Below are positions 8,901 to 20,800 of a stretch of 64,000 nt of DNA, piece by piece. Position 1 is the first letter of the stretch; each line of letters opens with the position of its first letter. The notes under the pieces were generated by a model. The model saw only the letters and a list, made by a program, of their open reading frames with translations, made no database searches and was not told the DNA's origin. Source of the DNA: Dermatophagoides farinae (lineage: Eukaryota; Arthropoda; Arachnida; Sarcoptiformes; Pyroglyphidae). Both the position numbers and the translations under genes were made by a program. Location of the stretch: NCBI RefSeq assembly GCF_024713945.1, contig NC_134680.1, forward strand, positions 6,507,501-6,571,500. The letters are read 5' to 3'.

Positions 8901-11900
8901 GAATGAATCAAATATTTCGATTACTTGAATTATGTCGTTGTCCAAAACGTCGTGTTATAACAGCATTGAATGTATTCAGATTTTGGTCTCTTTCCATTGG
9001 TCAAATACGGAAATTTTTTCATACACGAATCCTTTTTGAATTGAATGATGATGAACGAAATTATCTTTCATGGCAATTATTTGAAGCATTATTGGCCATT
9101 TATCAATTTCATCATCATTCTAGTCATGATGACCAAGAAAAATCATCTAGCAATAATGAAAAATCAACTTCATGTAGTGAACTTTATGAATATTTCTACA
9201 ATTATCGCCAATATTATAATCATCAATTAGTATTACGTCGATTAATCGATTTAAATCTTTATAAAATGAGTGAATATGTAGCAAGATTACATGGTGATTA
9301 TCTTTATTTAATTTATTTTATACTTCAATATAAATGTATGACGATGATGACAATGTTGGATGATCAACTTTCAAATTCAGATCGTCATTGTCGTCATCAG
9401 ATTCTTCGATTATTAACATCAAAGCATGTTACATATGCATTGATTCTAAGTACAGAATTTATTCATCATCATCATCATCATTCCAATTGTTTGATTACGT
9501 CAAATTGTATGGTCGGTGAATGTCGTTCAATTCGTTTGATTGAACGTTATCTGCAATTTTTATTCAGTCAATTACCACAATTATCATTAAGATTTCTTCG
9601 ACGTTCTACAAAAATTTTCGATCCAAGAAGATTAGCTGTACGTTTATTGATAAATCAAACATTATTTTATTGTAATCAAACATATCTTTGTAATACTGAT
9701 AAACGTGATGATGACGATGATGATGATAATGATGATGGACATCTGGATCATCATGATTCAGGTGATGTTCATATGATGAATGATTCTTTGTCCGAATCAG
9801 AATGTTCAAGTCTCATTACTACGAATGGAAAATTACGTAAAAGTTTATTGCCAATTAAACGTCGTGATTTATTGAATATGGAATTATTTTTAGAATCATT
9901 ATGTTTAAAAAAATTGACAACAAAATCTGAATCATCATATGATTGGTCATTCATACATACAGTTATCGGATTTATGCCAAAACATTTAAAAATTTATGAA
10001 CAAAAACTTGATGAACATTATCGCAGACAAAAATCTCATCAAGAATTATCATTGTGTCCGAAAACGACATATTTTGATCATCATATAGTTGCTGGTACTC
10101 ATTGTTCATTGATATTTGATCATCGTCAATATTGTTTATGGGGTCGATTTGATTATACATTCACCAATTCTGAACGTTTGGAACAAATCTTTTCATCATT
10201 CGATGATCAACAACGTAGCATAGCAGATGATCGAATACCACCACCATCAATCAAAACGAATCGATTATTAAAACCACAATTGAATCGTTTCTTTTCAACA
10301 ATCATTAATGATCCAATACGCTCCATATCGATTGGTTATCAACATATGATGATTTTAACTGATAATGGTATTTATGGACTTGGTTCATCTGCATTTGGAC
10401 AACTTGGATTAGGATCCGAAGTTTTACAAACACGTTATCCAACATTATTGGATTTTGGTCATGATATTCAGGATGAACGAAAAAAAATTTGGAAAATTGT
10501 ATGTGGATCATATCATACACTGTTGTTATCAAATGATGGTCATCTTTATTCATTTGGTTGGTCATTACACGGTCAACTTGGTCATGGTACATTGATCGAA
10601 GATCAATTTGAACCACGATTAGTGAGATATTTTATTGATACGATAAATGTATCGATTGCTGATGTGGCTGCTGGTTATGCACATACAGCCGGTAAGTTGA
10701 TTGAAATTTTTCATTTTTTGTTTTGGAACTAATTAATTTTCCCGAATTTTAGCCTTAACAACTACAGGTGATTTATACATGTTTGGTCAAAATTGTTATG
10801 GACAATTAGGCGTGGAACCAGCTGGATGTAATGGAAATAAATTTTTCATTCCACAAAAATTCACATTAATTTCTGGTCCAATACGAATGATTTGTTGTGG
10901 TCCATTTCATACGGTTGTTATTGCTGTATCTGATGAATCAGAATCATCACTAATTAGTGAAAAACTTTATTGTTGGGGTATTGATCCCAAAACATGGCGG
11001 TTAAAAATGCGTGCTGATCGTGCTGCATGGACTAATAATCAACGTAATATGAATATTGTTGTCATCTGTAAAAATCAAACCGTGGATTATTCAAAGATAC
11101 GTGAAATAAATTTGGAAAAATTACCACCTGGAAGTTGTATACAGAAAATGGCAGCCGGTCAATCGCATACATTATTGTTGACTGATCAAGGTTTAATCTA
11201 TACCTTCGGTAATGGACGTGATGGACAATTGGGTCTGTTGAAACAATCATCATTGGAAGCCGAATTTCAAGCACAACCTGTATCGATAAATTGTCAGGAT
11301 GATGATCATGACGCTGATGAATATTATCAACAAAATCATTTTATCGATATTGCATGTGGTTCATTTCATTCATTAGCCATTGATTTCGATGGTAATGTTT
11401 GGGGTTGGGGCCAAAATTCAAATGGACAACTTTTTGATGGACAATCAAATACAATGACTACCACTACTGCAACATCATCAGGTGATTGTGATGATTTAAC
11501 TGTAACATTATCACATGATGGCCATGGTAGTATTGGCAATGATTCACCGCGAAGATATGAATCGAGACATATTACAATTAATTTGAATTCTTCTTCTTCT
11601 TCTTCTTCAACCTCATCAAATCAAATGATTTTGGCATCTAGTGGTGGTTCACCAAAACATAATCATTGTCAACCATCAATTCTGTTTTGCATATCAAATA
11701 TAATGGAAGCGCATGATCAAAATTTCAATACATTTGATTATGATAATTTTACTGGTTGGCAAATACCAATCGATATTGATGATGATCGTCAATCGATTTT
11801 AAACAAGCCATTGAGATTGCAAAGAAAAATTCTTTTAACCATCCTGCATAATCGTCATGATTTAAATATCAATTCATTGATTCGAAGGTAAATCTTTCAT

Positions 11901-12973
11901 CTACGGATATTCAGTTTGCTAATTTTTTTCTTTATAATTTCTTTCCATTTAGATTTGAACGATTAGAATTATATCAACTTTGTTCATTTGTATCATGGAT
12001 AGCTAATGATTTAATTGGATCAGTAAAATTTCAGTTCAATGCCCTAAGACAAGAATTGAATGCAAAAAATGACGATGATGATGATGAAGTAGACATGAAA
12101 CGTAAAAAATTGATTAATGAAATTTCAAATTTGTTGAAATTTTATCTTGAACAAATTGATTTGAATCATCATAAAATTAAATCCTCACCTTCATCATCGA
12201 TACAATGTAAATTGACGGCAAAATTATTGGAAAATCTTTTACAATTTTGGAATGAATTTCAACTTCAGGATAATCATAATCAAATATATCCAGAAGATTT
12301 TATTGAAATTTTGGAACAAATTTTTTTTGCTGAATCAATGATTAATCCATATTTTGGTCCACAATTATTATGTCTTGTAAAACAACATGAACAAGATGAT
12401 ATTCGCCAACAAATAGGAATGACTGATCAATTATTAACAAGAATTGTCAAAAAATCTGATGAATTGATTCGAAAACAGTCATCATCTAAATCCGAAGATC
12501 ATCAAGATCCAATTGTAACATTACAAGAATTATTTTCGCAAACATTATCAACTGGTAGCTCGATATTTGAATGTCCAAATCGAATAGATGAACAACAACA
12601 ATCATCTAATCATTCACAATGGCCATTAGAAATACAATGGCAAAATATTGTTGATGAATATCTGAAGAAGCCACCACCATTAGTGAATCATAAACAACAA
12701 GATGATAATCATCAATCGATTGTTGAGATTGAAATTTCAAGCGATATTGAAAATGATCCATTATTATTGTTATTTAAATGTGGCCATTGTATGACTAGAA
12801 CAAAATTTCAATCACAATATCAATTGTCCAATTGTGATGGTTCATCATCAATCGAACCATTCACGGTGATTAATCAAAAATTATCAACAACAGAAATTGA
12901 TTCGGAATTTTTGAATGACGCTATTAAAGATTTAAAGTGTATCGAATGTTATCAACAACAGAAAAAAATATGA
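5993..12973 (+). CDS. Very large protein: N-terminal propeller-like region, helical middle, C-terminal RCC1-repeat propeller and terminal zinc-type motif
   Basis: Three exons, 5,993-10,691, 10,753-11,887 and 11,953-12,973, joined by 61- and 65-bp GT-AG introns that keep frame; 2,284 residues. Residues 1 to about 330 contain beta-rich repeats of WD40 type (for example GEQLLAITNESIIYVIPF, about 120). A low-complexity middle (polyQ near 432, Ser-, Asn- and Asp-runs) leads to a helical region (CRCPKRRVITALNVFRFW, about 980). From about 1,365 to 1,800 come RCC1 repeats: YGLGSSAFGQLGLG, YSFGWSLHGQLGHG, YMFGQNCYGQLG, LYCWG, YTFGNGRDGQLG, GWGQNSNGQL, each preceded by GxxHT/S. The C-terminus has FKCGHC (about 2,218) and CIEC (about 2,273), a possible zinc site. 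RCC1 propellers serve as GTPase exchange factors or scaffolds. The fly Claret protein is a possible relative, unproven, so no symbol is given. Convergent with RpS2. Confidence 0.85.
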
Positions 12974-12978
12974 ATAAA
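12973..12978 (+). terminator. Polyadenylation signal overlapping the stop codon of the RCC1-repeat gene
   Basis: AATAAA starts on the last base of the TGA (12,971-12,973), giving a near-minimal 3' UTR that abuts RpS2 (stop at 13,025-13,027 on the other strand). Confidence 0.5.
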
Positions 12979-12999
12979 AAATGGAAATTCTAAAAGAAT

Positions 13000-13005
13000 T
13001 TTATT
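13000..13005 (-). terminator. Polyadenylation signal of RpS2
   Basis: TTTATT on + reads AATAAA on -, 20 bp past the RpS2 stop codon and within the 51 bp separating RpS2 from the convergent gene. Confidence 0.55.
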
Positions 13006-13024
13006 TTCAAAAAAAAAAATTCAT

Positions 13025-14167
13025 TCAAAGAACAGCCTCTTGAAATGGCATTTTAGTCAATGTTGATACGGGCCATAAATCCGGTGTTAAATAGGAATAA
13101 GTTTTCTGTATAGCCAAATAGGTTGCTTTGGCAAAATTGCCCATAGTACATGTTGATCCACGTGATGATGTATAACAATCTTGAATACCAGCCATAGTTA
13201 ATAATTTTTTTGGTACTGGTGCCGATACAATACCGGTACCACGTGGTGCTGGAATCAAACGTACGGTTACTGAACCACATTTTCCAGTTACCTAATAATA
13301 TAAAATTAGAAAAATTTTAAAGAATTAGAATGTTTGAAGTATGGTCTTTCTTAATTGTCAGAGTAATATAAATCACAATACAAAAAGCTAATGGAATATA
13401 CTTCTGAAAATCAAGACCTCAAGTAATCTAAATATTAGAAAACGAAGTCGGATTTTCTACTATTCAACGTTGCCACGTAAAATCAGGACAATCTTAATAA
13501 TTATTATGTCCGACCAAAAGTGACTAAAAACATGGATCATAATCAATTGTCAAGTTCATCAAAGATTGAAAATCAATCCAATAAACCAACAGATTGATCA
13601 GATACCATGAACGTTGGTTAAAGTGTGTGTGTGTAGATTGAAAATGAAACCGATGCTTACCTTACAAGGTACGGTATGTGGTGCACCGATTTTATTACCC
13701 CAATAACCACGACGTACGGGTATTATGGATAATTTTGCCATAATAATAGCACCACGAATAGCCGTTGCTACTTCTTTACTACATTTTACGCCAAGACCAA
13801 CATGACCATTTGAATCACCAATAGCAACAAATGCTTTGAATCGGGTACGTTGACCGGCACGTGTTTGTTTCTGTACCGGTTTTACAGCCAAAACATCATC
13901 GGTTAAGTTTCCACGGATAAAATGGTCAATAATTTCTGCTTCTTTGATTGGCAAAGAAAATCGATAAATTTCTTCCAATGATTTAATATGGCCCTGTACA
14001 ACTAAACGGCCAAGTTTCGTCAATGGATTCCATGCTTTTTGAGCATCTTTATCGGAACGGCCACGTCCTCGACCACGGCCACGACCACGACCACGGCCAC
14101 CGAATCCGCCACGAAAACCACCACGACCACCTTCACGTTGTCCACCGGCTGGAGCAGCGTCCGCCAT
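13025..14167 (-). CDS. RpS2: Small-subunit ribosomal protein uS5 (RpS2), two coding exons
   Basis: Coding exons 14,167-13,661 and 13,291-13,025 flank a 369-bp intron with GTAAGC and TAG ends; 257 residues. The N-terminus has the typical RGG region ([20 protein letters not shown], about 14-35). It is followed by [11 protein letters not shown], then the S5 RNA-binding domain ([11 protein letters not shown] to [17 protein letters not shown], about 75-145) and the S5 C-terminal domain ([69 protein letters not shown]). It ends at MPFQEAVL, without the tail of roughly 25-30 residues seen after this point in vertebrate RPS2. The protein sits near the mRNA entry channel of the 40S subunit. Upstream, a 5' UTR intron is likely (14,331-14,170: CCC then GTAAGT; acceptor AAAATAG two bases before the ATG). 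Confidence 0.97.
13353..13514 (-). ncRNA. Possible intronic snoRNA (H/ACA-like layout) in the RpS2 intron
   Basis: On the - strand, GTCGGA (13,514-13,509) can pair with TCCGAC (13,452-13,447), enclosing smaller hairpins (GGACA/TGTCC with a TAATAATTATTA core). An ANANNA box (AGATTA, 13,429-13,424) follows. Then comes a second weak hairpin (CAGA-GTA pairing with TAC-TCTG) directly before ACA (13,358-13,356). This is the order of an H/ACA snoRNA, although the linker before the H box is long. A C/D alternative (TGATGA at 13,561-13,556, CTGA at 13,486-13,483) lacks a terminal stem. Vertebrate RPS2 introns host H/ACA snoRNAs, which makes the location plausible. Confidence 0.25.
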
Positions 14168-14919
14168 TTCTATTTTGAAACAAATGAAAGAATAAAAAAA
14201 ACGAAAAAAATCGACAAAAATGATAGAGAAAATTGACGAAATTCAATTCGAATTGTATATTTCTTCGATTACACGATGATCAGGGTTATTTTAAAATTAA
14301 TTAATCTCAAAAATTCCCGATCCAAACTTACGGGTAATGTCAAAAGAAAATTTGGTTGAAAAAAAGAACGAAAAACGAAATGATCACAACGAGGCTTCAG
14401 ACACTTGTGAGAGGAATAAATGAATTTCCACAGCACTCAACGTGTGAAAAGCAGGAAACACGCTGTCACATGCAAGAATTAGCAAGAAAGGAAGATCGGC
14501 CTTTTTTTTCGTTCGACGCAAGCGCATTAATCAATGGCCTATGACGCCATCTATTAGGTTAGAAAATCAATCCATAACTTAATGATTGATTTGAATTGAA
14601 TTGAATTTCTGATAAAATTTATTGATTTTTTATGATTTTCATTCAATAATTATAAAATTAATCAGATTAAAAATTGATTTTTAATCATAATAATCTTGAT
14701 TACTGGTGTTTGATTGAAGAAAATGGTTAAAAATAACTTTAATTCGTAACATCATTTATGAACGGTAATCAATGTCTTTTTTGCTCTTGTGTAAACTTGA
14801 ATGTTGTTTTCATATTTTGTTTTTTGGTGGTTGTTTGGTGGTGACTTTGAATCGGTAGAAAATTGAAATTTGTGGTTTTTTTGATGATAATTCATTAGAA
14901 GATTATTCGTTTAACCACC
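14168..14919. promoter_or_regulatory. RpS2 5' UTR intron and shared upstream region of RpS2 and ATP synthase b
   Basis: Contains the inferred RpS2 5' UTR intron (14,170-14,331) and a pyrimidine-rich - strand stretch upstream of 14,333, as expected for a translationally regulated ribosomal-protein promoter. The rest is promoter/5' UTR space for the divergent ATP synthase subunit b gene. A CTCF-like element (RC of GACGCCATCTATTAGG) lies at 14,543-14,558. No further gene is seen; the 62-codon frame at 14,356 looks accidental. Confidence 0.45.
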
Positions 14920-15965
14920 ATGCTTGTCCGAAACTTTTTTCAAGCCGGTTAGTTTTTTCTTAATTTTCTTTTAAATTGATGGTAATTCATTCATTGATTT
15001 CTATTTTTATTAGCACGATTGTTGAACAATGCTCAACATCGAACGGCATTGATAATGGCATTACAACAACAAAACCAGCAACAATTTCGTATGATTAGTT
15101 CACGATCAGCACCACCATTGCCGGCAATTGATGATGAAGTTGGCAATGAATATGATCCAAAAATGGATGGCTCATTGGAAGATTTTCTTAACATTCGTTT
15201 TGGTTCAAATATGCCAACTATAATGGATGAAAAAAGTGAACGTCGTGATTTAGTGAATTTTCCACGACCAGTGCATGTTGATTTTCCTGAACCATGTCGT
15301 TTAGGTATCATACCGGAATCATGGTTTCAAATGTTTTATGATAAAACCGGTGTTACTGGTCCTTATTGTTTCTTTTGGGGTTTTTTGACATTTCTATTAT
15401 CAAAAGAATGGCTTGTATTTGAACATGAATTATTGGTCGGTATTGAAGCTACAATTATTCTTGGTTTTGCTGCCAAAACATTTGGACCAGCCATTCGTAA
15501 TAAAAACTGTGCCAAAGTTGATGTAAGTGTTTTATTTTTCGAATACGAATTTTTTTCATATTTTGTTTTTGTTTCTTTTCTTGCAAAATTTAGGCAATCG
15601 AAAAATCATGGGATGATTGGCAAAAAGGAATGATTAAATTCTTGAATGATTTCATTAAATCAGAGGAATCTGTTCGTGATGCACCAAAACAACATTCAAT
15701 ACTGTTCGATGCAAAACGTGAAAATGTTCAATTACAATTGGAAGCTGAATATCGCCGTAGACAAATGGAAGCCTATCAAGAAGTACGACGACGTCTTAAT
15801 TATCTAGTAGCTAAAGAAGAAGCTGAACGACAATTTCAACAAAAATATATGGTACAATGGATTATCGATAATGTGGCTAAAGGTATAACACCAGCACAGG
15901 AAAAAGATACATTACGTACAACATTGGCCGATTTGAAACGTTTATCGAATACAGTGAAAATTTAA
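14920..15965 (+). CDS. ATPsynB: Mitochondrial ATP synthase subunit b (peripheral stalk, Fo)
   Basis: Three exons: 14,920-14,947, 15,014-15,522 and 15,594-15,965, with 66- and 71-bp GT-AG introns; 302 residues. The first exon (CCACC-ATG context) supplies MLVRNFFQA, which with the next codons forms an Arg-rich amphipathic mitochondrial targeting sequence. The mature part has FPRPVHVDFPEPCRLGIIPESWF, the membrane hairpin (GPYCFFWGFLTFLLSKEWLVF and GIEATIILGFAAKTFGP, about 115-165) and a long helical C-terminal stalk (AIEKSWDDWQKG onward, QLEAEYRRRQMEAYQEVRRRLNYLV). It anchors the F1 head to the Fo membrane sector in the inner mitochondrial membrane. Divergent from RpS2. AATAAA at 15,974. Confidence 0.95.
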
Positions 15966-15973
15966 ATTTCAAA

Positions 15974-15979
15974 AATAAA
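15974..15979 (+). terminator. Polyadenylation signal of ATP synthase subunit b
   Basis: AATAAA 9 bp after the TAA at 15,963-15,965. Confidence 0.6.
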
Positions 15980-17836
15980 TATAACTAAAATAAAATACAA
16001 TCAATTGATGATTGATTGAAATTAATTAATCAAATGAAATTTTTTTAGTTTTAATAATAATAAAAAAAATGTGTAATGAGATAAAAAAAAAAATTTCCAA
16101 TAAATCATTTCAATATAAATCGAATGAAAGACGATCTGGATATCGAAATATTAATTAGTATAAATAGATTGATGCAATGAATTTCATTATTAAACAATGA
16201 ATGTTCATGTAGCATCCAAAAAAATTTTTTTTATTATTCTAATTAATATTCAAGTCATGAAAGAATATTGTTGTTTGATTGATCTGATGTTACATTGGTT
16301 GTTAGGGTTATTTGTAATCCATTATCATCTATCCATCTATAATGAGATGTTTCTCTTGTTAGGATTTTTCATTCTCTTTATTGTTGTCATGTACAACGAT
16401 GAGATGAAAAAAGAACGAACGAATCCACCACTTATGGATATTCAATCATTCTGGCTGTGTTTTGTTTTTTATCTCCAAAAATTACATGTCGATTATAATC
16501 GAACATGAAAACAAAAACATCGATACATTCGTGCATCGAATCGTTCATCACATCATCAGAGATATATTCATATTGACTATTACAGCCACACACAAATACC
16601 TTCTAAACAAAACAAAACAAAGAAAAAGTTTCAAAACCAAAAAAAAAAAAAAAGAAAAATCGATTATTCAACAAAAAAAAAAAACACCAGAATAAATGTA
16701 TCGCTTTCACTAAATCATGAATGAATGCAAAAATTATGCTGTAATAAGCGTTTCAAGTTCAAGCAATCAAACAAAAAAAGAAGCAGCTTGTTCACACGCC
16801 CACAGCCAACTAAAAAAAAACGAGAACAAGAATCAAAAAATGATCAAAATCATTTTTTTTGGATGTGCTGATTTTGTTTTTTTTTTCATTACGCAAGAAT
16901 TGACAAAAATTATGAATGTTCAAATTGTGTGCATGTTTTTTTTTGGTCTGGCTGGCTGGGATTTTTTTTTGTTTTTGATTTCACTCATTTTAAAATCTTT
17001 CCAAATCTGTAATTATGAATAATGAATATTCAGTACATTTCATTTCATTTGATTTCATTTTTTTGTACGCAGAATAAAAATTCCAAAGATGGACCCAGAC
17101 AAATTTATGCTGCAATACGATTGCCGGGTTGACGACACGAAACGAAAAAAATTTTTTTCATTGGACATGATGGATATCGGAAGGTATAAAAAAAAATTCA
17201 CATTGATCCAATACTTTTGACGTCGTCAGGTAAGTGAAACTTTTGAAATTTTTTCGACAGCAATAGATAAACGTGTTGAAAAATCAATACAGACAACACC
17301 ATTTTTTTTTTGTTCATACCAGGAACAAAAAAATTTGCTTGACTGAACGAACGAACGAACCGAATTTCATTTCCTGAATATTTTTTTTTTATTATCAAGA
17401 ATCGCGATCATTATGGGGAAAAAAAATTCTTTATTGACAATATGGAGCATAAGCAAAAAAAACCGAATGTGTCTTTTTCTTAATTTCCGGACAAAGATGT
17501 TTGTGGACACACACACCCACACCCACATCTATCTATCTATTAATTTATAAAAGCAAAGAGAGAGAGAAAAAACATGGCTATCACATGATAATAATACAAG
17601 CAAATGTTTCTTGTATGTGCGTGTTTCGTGTGTTTGTGTTTTGTTTTGTTTCAATTTGTGAATTTTCACACATTTTCTCATCAAACAAACAAACAAACAT
17701 GCAACAGCATACGACGACAGCAAACGACGATTATGACATCAATAGTGACAACAAAAGTGGAGAAAAAAAAATGAAAAGATCAACTGGAAAAAAATATCGA
17801 TCTCGATCGATTTACAGAATATTCGATCTATTCGGT

Positions 17837-17874
<38 letters not shown>

Positions 17875-20800
17875 CATAGACAGGAAACATGAGAGAGTGA
17901 GTGAGAGACTATTATATTCTGTCCATCAAGAGAAGTTCTTTAATATCGATTAAAATATTATTGTCATTGTATGAGAAAGAGAAAAAAATCGATAAAAAAA
18001 ACAATTTTTTTCCAGTGTTGTTGTTGTTCCAGTTTAATCTGGTTTTTTTTCTCTCTCTCGATATTCTGTGTTTGTGTGTGTGTGTGTGTGTTTCATTAAT
18101 TTCATTCTATAAATCGATTCAATTAAGATATTTAGAAACTGTGTATTTTTTTCTGGGAAACAAAACAAATATCGATTGGTTTATCAACAAAAAAAAATAT
18201 GATAATAAACCACTACGACAAAGATTATTTTTTTATTATTGTTGTTGGGATTGTGGATGGTGGTGGTAGTTTTTTTTTCCGAATAAAATCAAAATATCAT
18301 CTTCATTATCATTTTCGTCAATTTTTTTTTTTTTTTTTGATTCGAGAAAACAGAGAGAAAAAAAATTGACAACCATGATGATCATAACAAGAGAAAATTC
18401 TGTGTCAAATAGAAAAATCAAACTTTATCTTTTCACCAAAAAAAAAAAAAAAAAATTATCAAAGATTGATGTCAATAGGAAAAAATTGATGAAAATAATT
18501 CATTATTTCCTGTTTCCACTAAACAATGCTGTTAGCATTTTGAAATCAAAAATCAAAACTAGCGGTATACGAATATAATATGTGTAATGTGTAATGTGCA
18601 CACATATATTTTTCTATCCACTCACTCGTACACGTTTGCCCATTCATAAACAGAATCAAATTCATTTGTTCAAGCACAATGAATAATAGAATCATGCGCT
18701 TGACATTTTTTTCTCTTTTTTTTTCATTCACAATGTTCCATTTGGAACACACGCACACAACCACAAATACAGACTTGTAAAAAGAAAAAGATCACGAGTC
18801 TTCTTCGTAGACTAGACTTTTGAAATATATCTTCATAGTAGACGACAGACGATGACGATCACAGCGGCTATCAGCGATCATGACTTGGCGCCCAAAATTC
18901 ATCTAAATTCCATACTTTGGTGCGTGTTTCGATTGTAAACAAAAAGAATATTCTTTTCGTCATTCTGGAATAACAGAGACAACAATGTTAACATCATCGA
19001 TAAATTCCATTGTGATGTGAATTTTTTTTTTGTTTTTGTCCATTTTTTTTTTATTATTGTCACCGTCCTCTGTGTCTATCCACATATAACATTCTTTTGA
19101 TTTTCAAATCAATCTATCAAATCGATATTTGATCGATTCATTGATTTATTATCAATTTCATTCATTCATTCATTTTTTTCTGTATTCTGTTTCCGATTCA
19201 TTTATTCTTTGTGTATGTGGGCTTGTGTGTATCTGTGTGTGTTTTGTTTTTGTTTTTGTTTTGAAAAATTCATCACTTTTCATCATCGACAACATCAACG
19301 ATCAACAAATCATGACATGAAAAATCAATTCAATTCGTCTGACCATTTCTCTTTTTTCTTTTCTATTGATTGATTGAATCAAATTGTATTTTCTCGTGCA
19401 TCATCAATCGTCATCTAGATCATCATCATCATCAAGATCATGTTTAAATTCAATTTATCATCAACAACAACAACAACATGATCACGTCTATAAAATAGTT
19501 CAGTGTTCGTGTTTTGTTTGAAAATTTTTTCATCCAGAATTTTTTCTTCTTTTGTTTTGCCAAAGAAAATTACATTACAATTTCATTCGATTCGATTCGT
19601 GGAAAAGATTCACTCATCATCATCATCGTCATCATCGAAAAAAAGTAAGTAAAAAAGAAAAACATTTCAAATGTCGTGATACCGTTGCACTTACGAAAAA
19701 AAACGATATTTTTATAAATAAATAAAAAAAAAATGAAAATCGATAGACGAATCAATGTGAAAAAAAAAGAAAATTTGACTATGTGAATTCCATGTTTTAT
19801 TTCCAGTCTGTTTGAGAACCAATGGTTTCCGTTTTTTCTGTTTTTTTTTTCATTTTCCATTTCATATTTGCTTTTTTTTTCGTTTATTCATATATCGCCA
19901 ATGTTTGTCGTCGATATCTATATTTTTTTTTTTTTTTTTGCTGTTTGTAATATAAATAAACATGGATATACACATGGTTGGTCCATTGAATTATTGAATA
20001 AAACTCATCGTCATCATCATCATTTCATCGTTCAACGTTTAAATAACCATTGAAGAAAATTCTGGAATTTTAAAATTGAAATGAAATTGAATTTTTTATT
20101 TTTATTTCATATTCAATGAATTCTGTTTCAATTCTCGTGACCATTTGTTTTCTCTTTCGCTCTCTCTCTCTCTCTCTCTCTTGAAACATCACAATTCTTG
20201 CACTGTGTGTGTGTGTGCCCTATTCTTGATGATGGATGAATCGAAATTGTGAATTTTTCTTCATTTATTTGAAATGTTTTTTTTTCGTTTTTTTTTGTTT
20301 CTGTTCAGTACCATTGTTTTTTTTTTCATTTGCCAAAACTTTTTTTTTAGTGATCATTATTCATATGATCATCATCATCATTCACAGAATACCTACTTAT
20401 CATAATGATGATGATAATAATGATAAGAAATCTATCAACTAGATAAGAGAAGAGAAAAAAAAATCCATTTCTCATGGGATATCTTTTACACCTTCGTCGG
20501 TGATGAACAATTCTTTTTGTTTTAATTTTGTCCACAACCTAATTCCTATATGTGTGTGTAGGTGTGTAGGTGTCAGATGTACGCAATAATTCATAGAATA
20601 AATGAATGAAAACAAACAAACAAATAAATAAATGGAAAAAAACATAAACTTGAAATTTCGTTGTTGTTGTTGTTGCTGTTCCAGAAACAGAATAAATAAA
20701 ATGCAATAAGTATAAAAAGAACTAACAAATAATGAATGAATGAATGAATGAATTTTTCATTATTCATCCTGTTTACCATTCTTCGTTGTTGTTGTTGTTG

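Noticed and set aside
13483-13561. C/D-box snoRNA in the RpS2 intron (TGATGA and CTGA 69 nt apart)
   Set aside because: Flanks do not form the required terminal stem; the H/ACA layout fits somewhat better, so only that is listed.
19489-19505. TATAAAA followed by TCAGT as a core promoter
   Set aside because: The spacing is about 10 bp instead of about 30, and no gene starts downstream.
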